From positions 558,001-622,000 of the forward strand of contig NZ_JAMXIA010000001.1 of assembly GCF_025457425.1 (NCBI RefSeq): DNA of 64,000 nucleotides, in the 5' to 3' direction. Below the pieces are notes generated by a model. It was not told the origin of the DNA. It searched no databases and saw only the letters and a program-made list of their open reading frames with translations. Source of the stretch: Chryseobacterium foetidum. GTDB taxonomy: Bacteria > Bacteroidota > Bacteroidia > Flavobacteriales > Weeksellaceae. The translations under genes were made by a program, and so were the position numbers. Of this stretch, positions 51,976 through 61,210 are shown piece by piece; position 1 is the stretch's first letter; every line of letters begins with the position of its first letter.

Positions 51976-53340
51976 ATGCGTAAAATTTTCATTTATCTCC
52001 GCAGAAGCCTCAAAAAATCCTTCGACAACATCCGAAACGAACAACTGAAAAATAACCTTCTTCAGGCAATTCCGTTTTGGGTCGGCTCAGTGATTACAGG
52101 TTTTTTTGCCGTGATGTATGCTAAAATATTTGCGTGGGGCGAAAATTTATTACATTTTATTCTCAACTGGCACGACTGGATGATTTTTTTAATCGCGCCG
52201 GTGGGTTTTGTACTTTCATGGTGGCTGGTTAAAGAATTTGCCCCCAATGCCAAGGGCAGCGGAATTCCGCAGGTGATGGCGGCTGTAGAACTGGCAAACC
52301 CGAAAGAACATAAAAAAATACGAAGTCTTTTAAGTCTAAAAATTATCGTTTTTAAAATTATCTCATCTGTTGTTCTGGTTATTGGCGGTGGTGCTGTAGG
52401 TCGTGAAGGTCCGACAATTCAGATTTCGGGATCGGTTTTCAGAAAGGTGAACGAATATCTTCCGGACTGGTGGCCGAAAATCTCCAAGAAAAACATGATT
52501 ATGACCGGAGCTGCGGCAGGTCTGGCAGCGGCTTTCAACACTCCTTTAGGTGGAATTGTTTTTGCTGTTGAGGAACTCTCAAAAACGCATATCAATTACT
52601 TTAAAACTGCCCTTTTTACGGCTGTAATTATTGCAGGATTAACAGCTCAGACTCTAGCAGGTTCTTATTTATATCTAGGTTATCCGAAAACCGGTGACGT
52701 ATCCTTGATGGTAATGTTTCCAATCATTCTTGTGGGTGGAATTGCGGGAATTCTCGCAAGTCAGCTTGCTGTGACCATGCTGAAAATGAGTGACTGGAAA
52801 AAAAGAAAACTGAAAACCGATAGATCTAACGTTTTATTCTTAATCGGCTGTGCTTTACTGATTGCCTGCATTTCATTTTTTATAAGTCGCGAGATTTTAG
52901 GTTCGGGAAAAGAAATTATGGAGCGTGTGCTTTTCACTCAGGATAAACATGAAAGCTGGTATGTTCCGATTTTAAGAATGCTGGGCCCTGCCCTTTCTTT
53001 CACTTCCGGTGGCGCTGGCGGAATTTTCGCTCCGGCACTGACAGCTGGAGCAAGTATCGGATCTGTGATTTCAGGAGTGATTCATTTAACTCCAAATGAA
53101 ACCAATGTCGTCATTCTTGCTGGAATGGTGGCTTTTCTAACAGGAATCACGAGAGCTCCATTTACCTCTGCGATTATCGTTCTGGAAATGACCGACAGAC
53201 ATTCATTAATTTTCCATTTGATGCTGGCGGGAATGGTTTCCTCCCTATTCTCCATTTTAGTCAGCAGACATTCTCTGTATGATGTTTTGAAAATGAATTT
53301 CCTCCATGAATTAAGGAGTGAAGATAAAAAGCAGGATTAA
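51976..53340 (+). CDS. ClC-family chloride transporter
   Basis: A 454-residue membrane protein with the ClC signatures GSGIPQVMAA, GGGAVGREGPTIQ (gating Glu present) and the C-terminal GGAGGIFAPALTAGA. The FAVEEL sequence keeps the second glutamate found in proton-coupled ClCs, so a 2Cl-/H+ antiporter is likelier than a channel. It ends overlapping the next convergent gene by 4 bases. Confidence 0.93.
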   Translation: MRKIFIYLRRSLKKSFDNIRNEQLKNNLLQAIPFWVGSVITGFFAVMYAKIFAWGENLLHFILNWHDWMIFLIAPVGFVLSWWLVKEFAPNAKGSGIPQVMAAVELANPKEHKKIRSLLSLKIIVFKIISSVVLVIGGGAVGREGPTIQISGSVFRKVNEYLPDWWPKISKKNMIMTGAAAGLAAAFNTPLGGIVFAVEELSKTHINYFKTALFTAVIIAGLTAQTLAGSYLYLGYPKTGDVSLMVMFPIILVGGIAGILASQLAVTMLKMSDWKKRKLKTDRSNVLFLIGCALLIACISFFISREILGSGKEIMERVLFTQDKHESWYVPILRMLGPALSFTSGGAGGIFAPALTAGASIGSVISGVIHLTPNETNVVILAGMVAFLTGITRAPFTSAIIVLEMTDRHSLIFHLMLAGMVSSLFSILVSRHSLYDVLKMNFLHELRSEDKKQD

Positions 53341-53930
53341 TCTTTTTTTAGAATAATCTGCAGATCTTTCATAGCAACAAGTACATCTTCCGCGGCTTGC
53401 CAATCGGTAAATTTAATAACTAGCTTATCCACTTCCGAAGACGATTTTTTAAATCTCTTGGTTACGATATTCAAATAATAAACATCTTTTCTTGGAGAAA
53501 GTTCATGGAATTTTATCACGTTTTCAAAATCCCAGAAATCGCCTTCATCAACTGTTTTTCCTTTTTTGTTTACTGAGTTTATTTTTAAATTGTTGCCGTC
53601 AAACTCAGCCTTTAGTTTCTGAAAATTATTGTATCGGTCAATTCCAAATTCATTAATTTTAGATACAATCAAAGCTTTCGCTTCCTCAGCATTTGAAAAT
53701 TTACCTAAGATATCTGATTTATCATTGCTGTAGACAATTTTATAAATATCTGATTTATCAATTGAATGTGTCGGACCATCAGGATTATCGCTCTTTTTGT
53801 AGGTAACTTTCCATTTTGCAACCTCAATGATTTTCACTTCAATTTGATTTCCGTTTTTCCTGATAATTTTTTCCTGCGCAGAAAGAATTGTGGCTGAAAG
53901 AGATAAGCCGAGAAGTAAAAAGAATTTCAT
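53337..53930 (-). CDS. Secreted protein of unknown function
   Basis: A 197-residue exported protein (signal peptide MKFFLLLGLSLSATILSAQ). The first part, IIRKNGNQIEVKIIEVAKWKVTYKKSDNPDGPTHSIDKSDIYKIVYSN, resembles short beta-rich DUF domains common in Flavobacteriia; the rest is mixed and unrecognised. Its stop overlaps the ClC stop by 4 bases. Confidence 0.7.
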   Translation of the reverse strand: MKFFLLLGLSLSATILSAQEKIIRKNGNQIEVKIIEVAKWKVTYKKSDNPDGPTHSIDKSDIYKIVYSNDKSDILGKFSNAEEAKALIVSKINEFGIDRYNNFQKLKAEFDGNNLKINSVNKKGKTVDEGDFWDFENVIKFHELSPRKDVYYLNIVTKRFKKSSSEVDKLVIKFTDWQAAEDVLVAMKDLQIILKKD

Positions 53931-53986
53931 GAGTTATAGTTTTATTGCTTGCGAAAATACAAAAAACTGTAATTGAATGGATAATG

Positions 53987-54018
53987 TTTGTCTAACTGAT
54001 AAATAATTTATATTTTTG
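53987..54018 (+). promoter_or_regulatory. Promoter of rpsF-rpsR-rplI
   Basis: TTTG (53987-53990), 20-base spacer, TATTTTTG (54011-54018): an exact match to the Bacteroidota consensus. The leader is about 30 bases. Confidence 0.85.
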
Positions 54019-54052
54019 CACCTCGAAATAATTAACAAATTCATTTAACATT

Positions 54053-54394
54053 ATGAACAATTACGAAACTGTTTTCATTTTAACTCCCGTTCTATCTGAG
54101 TCTCAGGTGGAGGAAGCAGTGAACAAGTATGTAGATCTTTTGAAAGAAAAGAACTGTGAAATTGTCACTAGAGAAAATTGGGGATTAAAAAAACTGGCTT
54201 ATCCGATTCAATTGAAAAAGAACGGATTCTACACTTTAATCGAATTTAAAGGAGAAGGTACTGTAGTTGCTGATTTAGAATTGGCATTCAAACGTGACGA
54301 GAGAGTAATCCGTTACCTTACTACAAAACTAGACAAGCATGCTATTGAGTACGCTGTAACAAGAAGAGCAAAAGTAAAAGCGGCTAGAGCTTAA
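54053..54394 (+). CDS. rpsF: 30S ribosomal protein S6
   Basis: Small-subunit protein that pairs with S18 on 16S r[26 protein letters not shown] and [19 protein letters not shown] are diagnostic. 113 residues. First gene of the S6-S18-L9 operon. Confidence 0.98.
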   Translation: MNNYETVFILTPVLSESQVEEAVNKYVDLLKEKNCEIVTRENWGLKKLAYPIQLKKNGFYTLIEFKGEGTVVADLELAFKRDERVIRYLTTKLDKHAIEYAVTRRAKVKAARA

Positions 54395-54424
54395 TCATTA
54401 ACCAATTATTTAAAAGACAAAGAC

Positions 54425-54727
54425 ATGGCAATAGACGATATGGCAAAACAAGCCTCAGCTGGTGGAGAATCTGAAGTAAAATTCCTTACACCACTTGATA
54501 TCAATACTAAAACTGATAAAAAGTACTGTAGATTCAAAAAATTCGGAATCAAGCACGTTGATTACAAAGATGCTGATTTCTTATTACAGTTCGTAAACGA
54601 GCAAGGTAAAATTTTACCAAGAAGATACACTGGTACTTCTTTGAAATATCAGAGAAAAGTTTCTTCTGCTATCAAAAGAGCAAGACACTTATCTTTACTA
54701 CCTTACGTAGCTGACTTATTGAAATAA
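54425..54727 (+). CDS. rpsR: 30S ribosomal protein S18
   Basis: Small-subunit protein binding S6. [40 protein letters not shown] is the S18 core. The N-terminus is longer than in E. coli (100 residues), common in Bacteroidota. Confidence 0.98.
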   Translation: MAIDDMAKQASAGGESEVKFLTPLDINTKTDKKYCRFKKFGIKHVDYKDADFLLQFVNEQGKILPRRYTGTSLKYQRKVSSAIKRARHLSLLPYVADLLK

Positions 54728-54855
54728 TAAGAGCCAGGTAAAAAGGCAAAATAAACAAGTAAATACTTGTTGCTGAATTAATATTAAATTCTAACGAAGT
54801 ATAGAGAAATAAAGAACATAAAGTTCTACTCTAAACTCTAAAACGGACAACAACA

Positions 54856-55374
54856 ATGGAAATTATCCTTAAAAAAGACGTAGAAAACTTAGGTCTTGAA
54901 TTCGATACAGTAAATGTAAAACCTGGTTACGCAAGAAACTTCCTGTTACCTCAAGGTATTGCACTTTTGGCTACACCTAAAAACAAAGCTGCTTTGGAAG
55001 CAACCTTGGAGTCAAGAAAAGAAGAAGAAGCTAAATTGATCGCTACTGCAAACGGTATCGTAGATCAGCTGAAGAAAACTTCTGTTACAATCCCTGCAAA
55101 AGTAGGTACTGGTGACAAATTATTCGGATCTATCAACAATGCAGATCTTGCTGCTGCTCTTGCTAAAGCAGGTGTACAGGTAGACAAGAAATACATCAAA
55201 ATTCCTGGAAATACAATTAAAAGAACTGGTAAAGTTACTGCAAACGTAAGATTACACAGAAATGTTGAGTACAACTTCGAATTTGATATCGTTTCTGATG
55301 CTCCGGTAGAAGCTCCTAAACCAGCTGCTCCAAAAGCTAAAGTTGTAGAAGAAACTCCTTCTGAAGAAGCTTAA
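54856..55374 (+). CDS. rplI: 50S ribosomal protein L9
   Basis: Large-subunit protein. MEIILKKDVENLGLEFDTVNVKPGYARNFLLPQGIA is the L9 N-terminal domain, followed by a long helix and the C-terminal domain. It has an extra Pro/Ala-rich tail (VEAPKPAAPKAKVVEETPSEEA), making it 172 residues. The 128 bases before it have no gene. Confidence 0.97.
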   Translation: MEIILKKDVENLGLEFDTVNVKPGYARNFLLPQGIALLATPKNKAALEATLESRKEEEAKLIATANGIVDQLKKTSVTIPAKVGTGDKLFGSINNADLAAALAKAGVQVDKKYIKIPGNTIKRTGKVTANVRLHRNVEYNFEFDIVSDAPVEAPKPAAPKAKVVEETPSEEA

Positions 55375-55401
55375 GACTTACAGAGATTTTCTCAAATATA
55401 C

Positions 55402-55428
55402 AAACCACTTCGAAAGAGGTGGTTTTTT
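55402..55428 (+). terminator. Terminator of the S6-S18-L9 operon
   Basis: Stem AACCACTTC / GAGGTGGTT closed by a GAAA tetraloop and followed by seven Ts. Confidence 0.92.
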
Positions 55429-55496
55429 TGTGGCTGACAGATTATTTGAATTGATTCTCTTAATGAAATGATAATGTTTCATTCATTAAAACAAAA

Positions 55497-55523
55497 AAAA
55501 CCGGAAAGATAATTCCGGTTTTA
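55497..55523 (-). terminator. Terminator of the thioredoxin-like gene
   Basis: Stem AAACCGGAA / TTCCGGTTT, with a run of As that is a U-tract on the minus strand. Confidence 0.85.
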
Positions 55524-55526
55524 TAT

Positions 55527-56114
55527 TTAAGATTTTGGTTTCCAGCTGTTAAAAAAAGTTTTGACTTTTTCTAAACTGTAGCCTTTCCCGTCTTCCAAAA
55601 CAGCACTGTCTTGAGTATGAATTTGTTTTCCGTTTTTATCCAAAACAATAAATACAGGATAGCCTAATTTGTCTCCAGGATTGCCATATTTAGCGAAAAT
55701 CTTTTCATTTTTATTATCCGGCGACCAGTTCAGGTGATAGTAAAGATAATTATCATCAACCAATTTCTTCAACTCTGGCGTGGTTTGAACGTACTGATTG
55801 AACCTGAGGCACCAAATACACCAGTTCCCTCCAGCCTGAATCATGATGTTCTTATTTTCTTTTTTAGCTTTCGCAATCAATGCCTTAATGTCTTTTTCAG
55901 CATTTGCTTTGGCATCATACGGCTTTGGAAGTTTTGCTTTTTCTTCGGCTGCAGCTTTTTTCTTAGCTTCAAGATCGAGCTCTTTATGATCTGTTTTTAC
56001 CAGAAGAGATTTATCTTTTTCACGTTCATCCACAGTGGTGTCTTTCTGAGCAAAAATCAGGTTTCCTGCCAGCAGAAATCCTAATGTGCAGATTATATTT
56101 ATACTTCTTTTCAT
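55527..56114 (-). CDS. Secreted thioredoxin-like protein
   Basis: A 195-residue protein with a signal peptide (to FAQ, about residue 22) and a thioredoxin fold. GGNWCIWCLRF has a CxxC active site (CIWC) near residue 98, and YPVFIVLDKNGKQI carries the cis-proline. A long charged linker precedes the fold. It probably handles disulfides or heme-related thiols in the periplasm. Confidence 0.86.
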   Translation of the reverse strand: MKRSINIICTLGFLLAGNLIFAQKDTTVDEREKDKSLLVKTDHKELDLEAKKKAAAEEKAKLPKPYDAKANAEKDIKALIAKAKKENKNIMIQAGGNWCIWCLRFNQYVQTTPELKKLVDDNYLYYHLNWSPDNKNEKIFAKYGNPGDKLGYPVFIVLDKNGKQIHTQDSAVLEDGKGYSLEKVKTFFNSWKPKS

Positions 56115-56268
56115 TTACTTTAAATTAAAAAATATCAGCTAAGTTAAATAATTATGTTAATATTTAGACTCGAAACCCCAAAAAAATCATCAAAATCTGT
56201 TCACTTTCACATTTTTACTTCAGCAAAAATTATGTAATGCTCTTATAATTCTTACCTTTGCATACCTT

Positions 56269-57150
56269 ATGAATTTGCTCATCAAAATACTTTATCTGAT
56301 ATCTAAACTTCCCTTGAAGATTCTTTATGTATTTTCAGATATTATTTTTTTTCTCAACTATATTTTTATTGGCTACCGCAAGAAAGTTATTACGGAAAAT
56401 CTCACCAGGTCTTTTCCTGATAAAAGCCGTGAAGAAATTGCTGAAATCAGGAAAAAATTCTACCTTAATTTTTCCGATTATCTCGCTGAGACAGTAAAAT
56501 CTTTCAGTATTTCTGAAAACGAATCGAGAGTGAGAATGCAGCACATCAATCAAAACATCTTTCACGAGGCAAAAGCCGAGGGAAAAAACATTATTCTACT
56601 GGCAGGTCATGTCTTCAACTGGGAATGGATGAATGCTTTAGCGCGACTCACACCTCAAAAAAATTCTCATCCAGTGTACAGAAGGGTGAACAGCAGTTTT
56701 TGGGAAGATCAGATGAAAAAAGTCCGTAATAAATTCGGAAATGAAGCGATTGAAGCCAAAGAAGTTATTCTGAATATATTCAGAAATAAAAATGATGGCG
56801 AATCTATTTACATGTTTGTGGCAGACCAGACGCCGCATGTTTCCCATGTTAATTATGGTTTAAACTTCCTAAATCAACGTACACCAGCCTTCATCGGCTA
56901 CGATAAACTGGCAACAAGAATGGATCTCGTTTTCATTTACTGTGAAATGAAAAAGGTAAAAAGAGGTTATTACCAGGTAAACTATCACAGAATTTATCCT
57001 GATGGTGAGAAATTTACAGAAAACGAAGTGGTAAGAAAATTTCATAAACATCTTGAAAATACCATCAACAAATATCCCGACAACTATCTGTGGTCGCACA
57101 GAAAGTGGAAATATCAGGATTCAATTAAAACTTATGATGGCGAATCATGA
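56269..57150 (+). CDS. Lysophospholipid/lipid A acyltransferase family protein
   Basis: A 293-residue membrane-associated acyltransferase of the LpxL/HtrB family. VFNWEWMN after AGHVFNW (the HxxxxE/D-type motif is seen as GHVFNWEW) and RHIYRRVNSSFWEDQMKKVR-like stretch VYRRVNSSFWEDQM are typical, as is FVADQTPH. It likely adds secondary acyl chains to lipid A. It overlaps the glycosyltransferase gene by 4 bases (ATGA). Confidence 0.85.
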   Translation: MNLLIKILYLISKLPLKILYVFSDIIFFLNYIFIGYRKKVITENLTRSFPDKSREEIAEIRKKFYLNFSDYLAETVKSFSISENESRVRMQHINQNIFHEAKAEGKNIILLAGHVFNWEWMNALARLTPQKNSHPVYRRVNSSFWEDQMKKVRNKFGNEAIEAKEVILNIFRNKNDGESIYMFVADQTPHVSHVNYGLNFLNQRTPAFIGYDKLATRMDLVFIYCEMKKVKRGYYQVNYHRIYPDGEKFTENEVVRKFHKHLENTINKYPDNYLWSHRKWKYQDSIKTYDGES

Positions 57151-58127
57151 CAGAAAATTCTAAAAAAACTGCCGTCGTTATTCTCAACTGGAACGGAAAA
57201 AGCTGGCTGGAAAAATTTTTGCCTTCAGTAATTCAATTTTCTCCAAAAGCCGAAATTTATGTTATCGACAATCATTCAAATGATGATTCTGTTTCTTATT
57301 TAAATCAACAATTTCCGACGGTCAAAGTCGTTTTAAACGATAAAAATTATGGTTTTGCAGGAGGTTATAATGAAGGTTTAAAGCAGATTGATGCAGAATT
57401 TTACTGCCTTCTCAATTCCGATGTCGAAGTCACAGAAAACTGGATTGATCCGGTTTTAAACTTATTTGAAAAGGATTCTTCCATCGCCGCGATACAGCCT
57501 AAAATTTTATCCTATGACAACCGGGAATACTTCGAATTTGCAGGCGCTGCGGGCGGTTTAATCGATAATCTGGGCTATCCTTACTGCAGAGGAAGAGTTT
57601 TTGATGATGTGGAAAAAGATTTGGGTCAGTACAACGACGAAACTGAAATTTTCTGGGCGTCCGGATGTTGTCTATTCATTCGTTCTGAAAATTTTTGGGA
57701 GCAGAAAGGTTTTGATGAAAGATTCTTCGCGCATCAGGAAGAAATTGACTTATGCTGGAGACTCATCAATTCCGGAAAGAAAGTTTTTTACACAGGAAAA
57801 TCTTCTGTCTATCATGTTGGAGGCGGAACTTTAAACAAACAAAATGCCCAAAAAACGTTTTTAAATATCAGAAATAACCTTTCGATGATGCTTAAAAATT
57901 TACCTTTTCCAAAACTGATCTGGATTTTATTTTTTAGAATGTTATTGGATGGGGTTGCCTCATTTTATTTCGCATTAAAAAATGGATTTCCTCATTTCTG
58001 GGCTGTTGCGAGAGGTCATTATGGCTTCTACGTTCAAATTCCGGGAACCTTGAAACGCAGACAGAAAGTTCAAAAAGAAAAATATTTTCAGACAAAATGG
58101 TTAATTTTTAAACATTTTTTAAAGTGA
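57147..58127 (+). CDS. Family 2 glycosyltransferase
   Basis: A 326-residue GT-A fold enzyme: TAVVILNWNGKSWLEKFLPSV at the start, YVIDNHSNDDSVSYL, NSDVEVTENWIDP (the DxD-like Asp) and ERFFAHQEEIDLCWRL. A C-terminal hydrophobic segment may attach it to the membrane. Probably builds surface glycan or lipid-linked sugar. Its stop overlaps the endonuclease V start by one base. Confidence 0.9.
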   Translation: MTENSKKTAVVILNWNGKSWLEKFLPSVIQFSPKAEIYVIDNHSNDDSVSYLNQQFPTVKVVLNDKNYGFAGGYNEGLKQIDAEFYCLLNSDVEVTENWIDPVLNLFEKDSSIAAIQPKILSYDNREYFEFAGAAGGLIDNLGYPYCRGRVFDDVEKDLGQYNDETEIFWASGCCLFIRSENFWEQKGFDERFFAHQEEIDLCWRLINSGKKVFYTGKSSVYHVGGGTLNKQNAQKTFLNIRNNLSMMLKNLPFPKLIWILFFRMLLDGVASFYFALKNGFPHFWAVARGHYGFYVQIPGTLKRRQKVQKEKYFQTKWLIFKHFLK

Positions 58128-58639
58128 TGAATCTCGTTTTTGATACTTTTTATTTTGACGGAGATAAGGCCAATACGATCTGTCTTGCCTTTGAAAACTG
58201 GGATGCAGAAGTGGCTGATCGTGAATTTTCAGAAATCAGAGACGGCGTTTCAGAATATATTCCCGGAGAATTTTATAAAAGGGAACTGCCTTGTATTCTG
58301 GGTCTTTTTAATCAGATTAAAACTCAAATTAACGATATTTCGTGTATTGTAATTGACGGTTTTGTATATCTTGACGATGATTCTAAAGCAGGTTTAGGAA
58401 AACACTTATTTGACAGTTTAGACGGAAAAATTCCTGTAATCGGTGTAGCAAAAACTAACTTTGCAACGGTTGAAAAACTCAAGAAACAACTATACCGCGG
58501 CGAAAGCAAAGCTCCACTCTATATTTCGTCTGTAGGAATTGAGATGGAAACTGCTTGTGATTTGATTGAAAAAATGCACGGGAATTACAGAATTCCGACC
58601 CTACTGAAAAAAGTAGACACGTTGACAAGGCAATTTTAA
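58127..58639 (+). CDS. nfi: Endonuclease V-family protein (short)
   Basis: A 170-residue protein related to endonuclease V, which cuts DNA near deaminated inosine. Family landmarks: VFDTFYFDG (first Asp), YIPGEFYKRELPCIL (Glu), CIVIDGFVYLDD (Asp), GVAKTNFA and the C-terminal YRIPTLLKKVD. It is shorter than typical bacterial enzymes, and the His in the usual SVGHRI motif appears replaced (ISSVGIEME). A GTG at 58124 is also in frame; ATG 58127 is preferred. Confidence 0.75.
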   Translation: MNLVFDTFYFDGDKANTICLAFENWDAEVADREFSEIRDGVSEYIPGEFYKRELPCILGLFNQIKTQINDISCIVIDGFVYLDDDSKAGLGKHLFDSLDGKIPVIGVAKTNFATVEKLKKQLYRGESKAPLYISSVGIEMETACDLIEKMHGNYRIPTLLKKVDTLTRQF

Positions 58640-58689
58640 ATTTGAGATTTGAGATTTGAAATTTGAGATTCGGGATTCGGGATTCGCGT
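58634..58689. repeat. Heptamer array after the endonuclease V gene
   Basis: Units TTTAAAT, TTGAGAT (twice), TTGAAAT, TTGAGAT, TCGGGAT (twice) and TCGCGTG, all in phase. Confidence 0.8.
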
Positions 58690-58740
58690 GTTAATAGTGA
58701 GTTATAACATTAGCTTCAGACTGAAAATCGTAAATTTGTA

Positions 58741-58796
58741 AACGTTAAACCTTAAACCTTAAACCTTAAACTTTAAACCTTAAACCTTAAACAAAA
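58741..58796 (+). repeat. AACCTTA heptamer array in the exonuclease leader
   Basis: Eight in-phase units: AACGTTA, AACCTTA (three times), AACTTTA, AACCTTA (twice), AACAAAA. It ends 2 bases before the exonuclease ATG, so array length would directly change the leader. Confidence 0.85.
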
Positions 58797-58798
58797 GA

Positions 58799-59353
58799 AT
58801 GGATTTTTGTGCAATAGATTTTGAAACTGCAACCTTCGACAGAAGTTCGGCCTGTGAGGTCGGTGTTTGTATTGTGCAGAATTCTGAGATTGTCGAGACG
58901 AAAACATGGCTAATCAAACCTCCGAGTTATCCGTATTTTAGCCCGCGAAATATCGATGTACACGGAATTTATCCTGAAGATGTAAAAGATGCACCTACGT
59001 TTGATGAAATATGGTACGAAATAAATGATTTAATGTACGGAACGCTGATGATTGCTCACAACGCTGCATTTGATGCCGGAGTTCTCCGCGGATGCCTGAA
59101 TCACTACGGAATTTTCGCTCCAAATCTTAACTACCTCTGCAGTATTCAAATCGCAAAAAAATCATGGAATTATCTTCCGAGATATGGCTTAAAACATCTT
59201 GCGGAACATCACAATTTAAGTTTTAATCATCACAGAGCCGGTGATGACGCGGAAGTATGTGCCAGAATTTCTCTGTTGGCTTTTGAGAAACTGTTCATTA
59301 CAAGCAACGACGAAATTGCTGATGTAATGAAAGCCAAGATTAAAAAACTTTGA
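58799..59353 (+). CDS. 3'-5' exonuclease, DnaQ-like
   Basis: A 184-residue DEDD exonuclease. Motif I CAIDFETATFD, motif II IAHNAAFDAGVL, and motif III HHRAGDDAEVCA give the D-E-D-D set with the His of the DEDDh type, as in the proofreading epsilon subunit and RNase T. It stands alone as a short protein, so it probably has a separate repair or RNA-trimming role. Confidence 0.88.
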   Translation: MDFCAIDFETATFDRSSACEVGVCIVQNSEIVETKTWLIKPPSYPYFSPRNIDVHGIYPEDVKDAPTFDEIWYEINDLMYGTLMIAHNAAFDAGVLRGCLNHYGIFAPNLNYLCSIQIAKKSWNYLPRYGLKHLAEHHNLSFNHHRAGDDAEVCARISLLAFEKLFITSNDEIADVMKAKIKKL

Positions 59354-59359
59354 ATCCTC

Positions 59360-59746
59360 TTAGTTTTGCAAAATTTCAGTAAGCAAATTAAATTTTGGAA
59401 TATCGATTTCAAAATTTTCTTCTGTATCAAGGTTATTCACCAGGTATTTGCCACTCATATTTCCGACGCCTGATCGCAGCATAACATTAGAAAAATACGT
59501 GAAGGTTTCGCCCGACTGAAGCTCCGGAGTGAGTCCGATGACACCATCACCCACCACTTCGGTAAAACCAAATCCCACATCGAAAATCAGCCATTTGCGT
59601 TTCAGGATTTTTACGGGAAAATCGCTGCAGTTCTCAATAACGATGTTGTACTTAAAAACGTATCTGTTTTCAGACGGATACGAGTTTTTGCTATCGTATT
59701 CGGGGACGACGGAAACTTTTATATTGGAAGTAATTTTAGAAAACAT
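59360..59746 (-). CDS. apaG: ApaG protein
   Basis: A 128-residue immunoglobulin-like protein starting MFSKITSNIKVSVVP. FKYNIVIENCSDFPVKILKRKWLIFDVG..VVGDGVIGLTPELQSGETFTYFSNVML..GNMSGKY are strong ApaG motifs. It is linked to Co2+/Mg2+ efflux and dinucleotide polyphosphate in E. coli, but the exact function is uncertain. The ATG at 59746 is preferred over 59773. Confidence 0.9.
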   Translation of the reverse strand: MFSKITSNIKVSVVPEYDSKNSYPSENRYVFKYNIVIENCSDFPVKILKRKWLIFDVGFGFTEVVGDGVIGLTPELQSGETFTYFSNVMLRSGVGNMSGKYLVNNLDTEENFEIDIPKFNLLTEILQN

Positions 59747-59772
59747 CGTAATAATTTGATTTTGAAGATACA

Positions 59773-59803
59773 AAAACCCCGCCTTTTTTGAAGACGGGGT
59801 TTT
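59773..59803 (-). terminator. Terminator between odhB and apaG
   Basis: Stem AAAACCCCG / CGGGGTTTT with flanking runs, suitable for ending odhB transcription. Confidence 0.85.
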
Positions 59804-59829
59804 GAAGTTTTATTTTAATTTAGATTTAA

Positions 59830-61086
59830 TTAAAGCCCAAGACCTTTTCTTTCGTCTCCACCCAATAGAATTTCTACCGGATTGTCGATACCTTCTTTTA
59901 CCGCAACAAGAAATCCTACAGACTCTTTACCGTCGATAATTCTGTGGTCGTAAGACATCGCAACGTACATCATTGGTCTGATGACAACCTGTCCGTCAAC
60001 GGCAACCGGTCTCTGAATAATGTTGTGCATCCCAAGGATCGCAGATTGAGGTGGGTTGATAATCGGTGTAGATAACATTGATCCGAAAGTACCACCGTTT
60101 GTAATCGTGAACGTACCGCCAGTCATTTCATCAACTGTAATTTTACCGTCTCTTACTTTGGTAGCCAAATCTTTAATGTTTCCTTCAACGTTTGCGAAAG
60201 ACATATTTTCAGCATTTCTCAACACAGGAACCATCAAACCTTTAGGACCAGAAACTGCAATTGAAATATCACAGAAATCATAGTTAATTTTGAAATCTCC
60301 GTCGATTGATGCATTTACATCAGGATACATTTGTAATGCTCTTGTAACCGCTTTTGTGAAGAAAGACATGAAACCAAGTCCAACTCCATGTTTTTGACCG
60401 AATTCTTCTTTATATTGTTTTCTTAATCTGAAAATTTCAGACATATCAACTTCGTTGAAAGTCGTCAACATCGCAGTTTCGTTCTTTACAGAAACCAATC
60501 TCTGAGCGATTTTTCTTCTTAAAACTGAAAGTTTAGTTGTTGTAGTAGATCTTGCACCTGTAGCAGAAAGCGAGCTTCCACCCATTGCAGGCTTAGCAGC
60601 TAATTCAGCGTCAGATTTAGAGATTCTTCCGTCTCTTCCAGAACCTGAAACCTGAGCAGCATCAATTCCTTTTTCGTCAAGAATTTTCTTTGCAGCTGGA
60701 GATGGAGAACCTGTAGCATAAGATTGAGGAGCAGCCTGAGCTGGCTTTTGAGCTTCCTGTTTCGGAGCTTCAGTTTTTGCAGGCTCAGCAGCTTTAGGTG
60801 CTTCTTCCTGTTTTGGAGCTTCAGCAGCTCCACCCGCAGGTTTTGCAGCATCTCTATCAATTAAACAAACAACCTGACCAACCTGTACCACATCACCTTC
60901 TTCAGCTTTCAATGTGATAACACCACTTTCTTCTGCCGGTAATTCTAATGTTGCCTTGTCTGAATCTACTTCAGCGATAGGTTGATCTTTTTCTACGTAA
61001 TCACCATCTTTTACAAGCCAAGTTGCAATTTCAACTTCTGTAATTGATTCTCCCGGTGAAGGAACTTTCATTTCTAAAATTGACAT
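59830..61086 (-). CDS. odhB: 2-oxoglutarate dehydrogenase E2 (dihydrolipoyllysine succinyltransferase)
   Basis: Transfers the succinyl group to CoA in the TCA cycle. One lipoyl domain (lysine in [12 protein letters not shown], about residue 43), an Ala/Pro/Lys-rich linker, the E3-binding domain ([31 protein letters not shown]) and the catalytic domain with [16 protein letters not shown] (HxxxDG). Full length at 418 residues. It follows sucA by 124 bases. Confidence 0.96.
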   Translation of the reverse strand: MSILEMKVPSPGESITEVEIATWLVKDGDYVEKDQPIAEVDSDKATLELPAEESGVITLKAEEGDVVQVGQVVCLIDRDAAKPAGGAAEAPKQEEAPKAAEPAKTEAPKQEAQKPAQAAPQSYATGSPSPAAKKILDEKGIDAAQVSGSGRDGRISKSDAELAAKPAMGGSSLSATGARSTTTTKLSVLRRKIAQRLVSVKNETAMLTTFNEVDMSEIFRLRKQYKEEFGQKHGVGLGFMSFFTKAVTRALQMYPDVNASIDGDFKINYDFCDISIAVSGPKGLMVPVLRNAENMSFANVEGNIKDLATKVRDGKITVDEMTGGTFTITNGGTFGSMLSTPIINPPQSAILGMHNIIQRPVAVDGQVVIRPMMYVAMSYDHRIIDGKESVGFLVAVKEGIDNPVEILLGGDERKGLGL

Positions 61087-61210
61087 ATCGTATTTTTTAT
61101 TTTTTTAATTGATATTAAGTTTTTAGACTAAGAGAATATAGACACCAGATACAATACTAAACTTTTCTTTTTATATCTAATTTCTATCCTCTAATCATTA
61201 ATTTCTATTG

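Noticed and set aside
54768-54785. Hairpin AACAAGTA / TACTTGTT between rpsR and rplI as a terminator
   Set aside because: The loop is only two bases and no T-run follows; S6-S18-L9 genes are normally co-transcribed.
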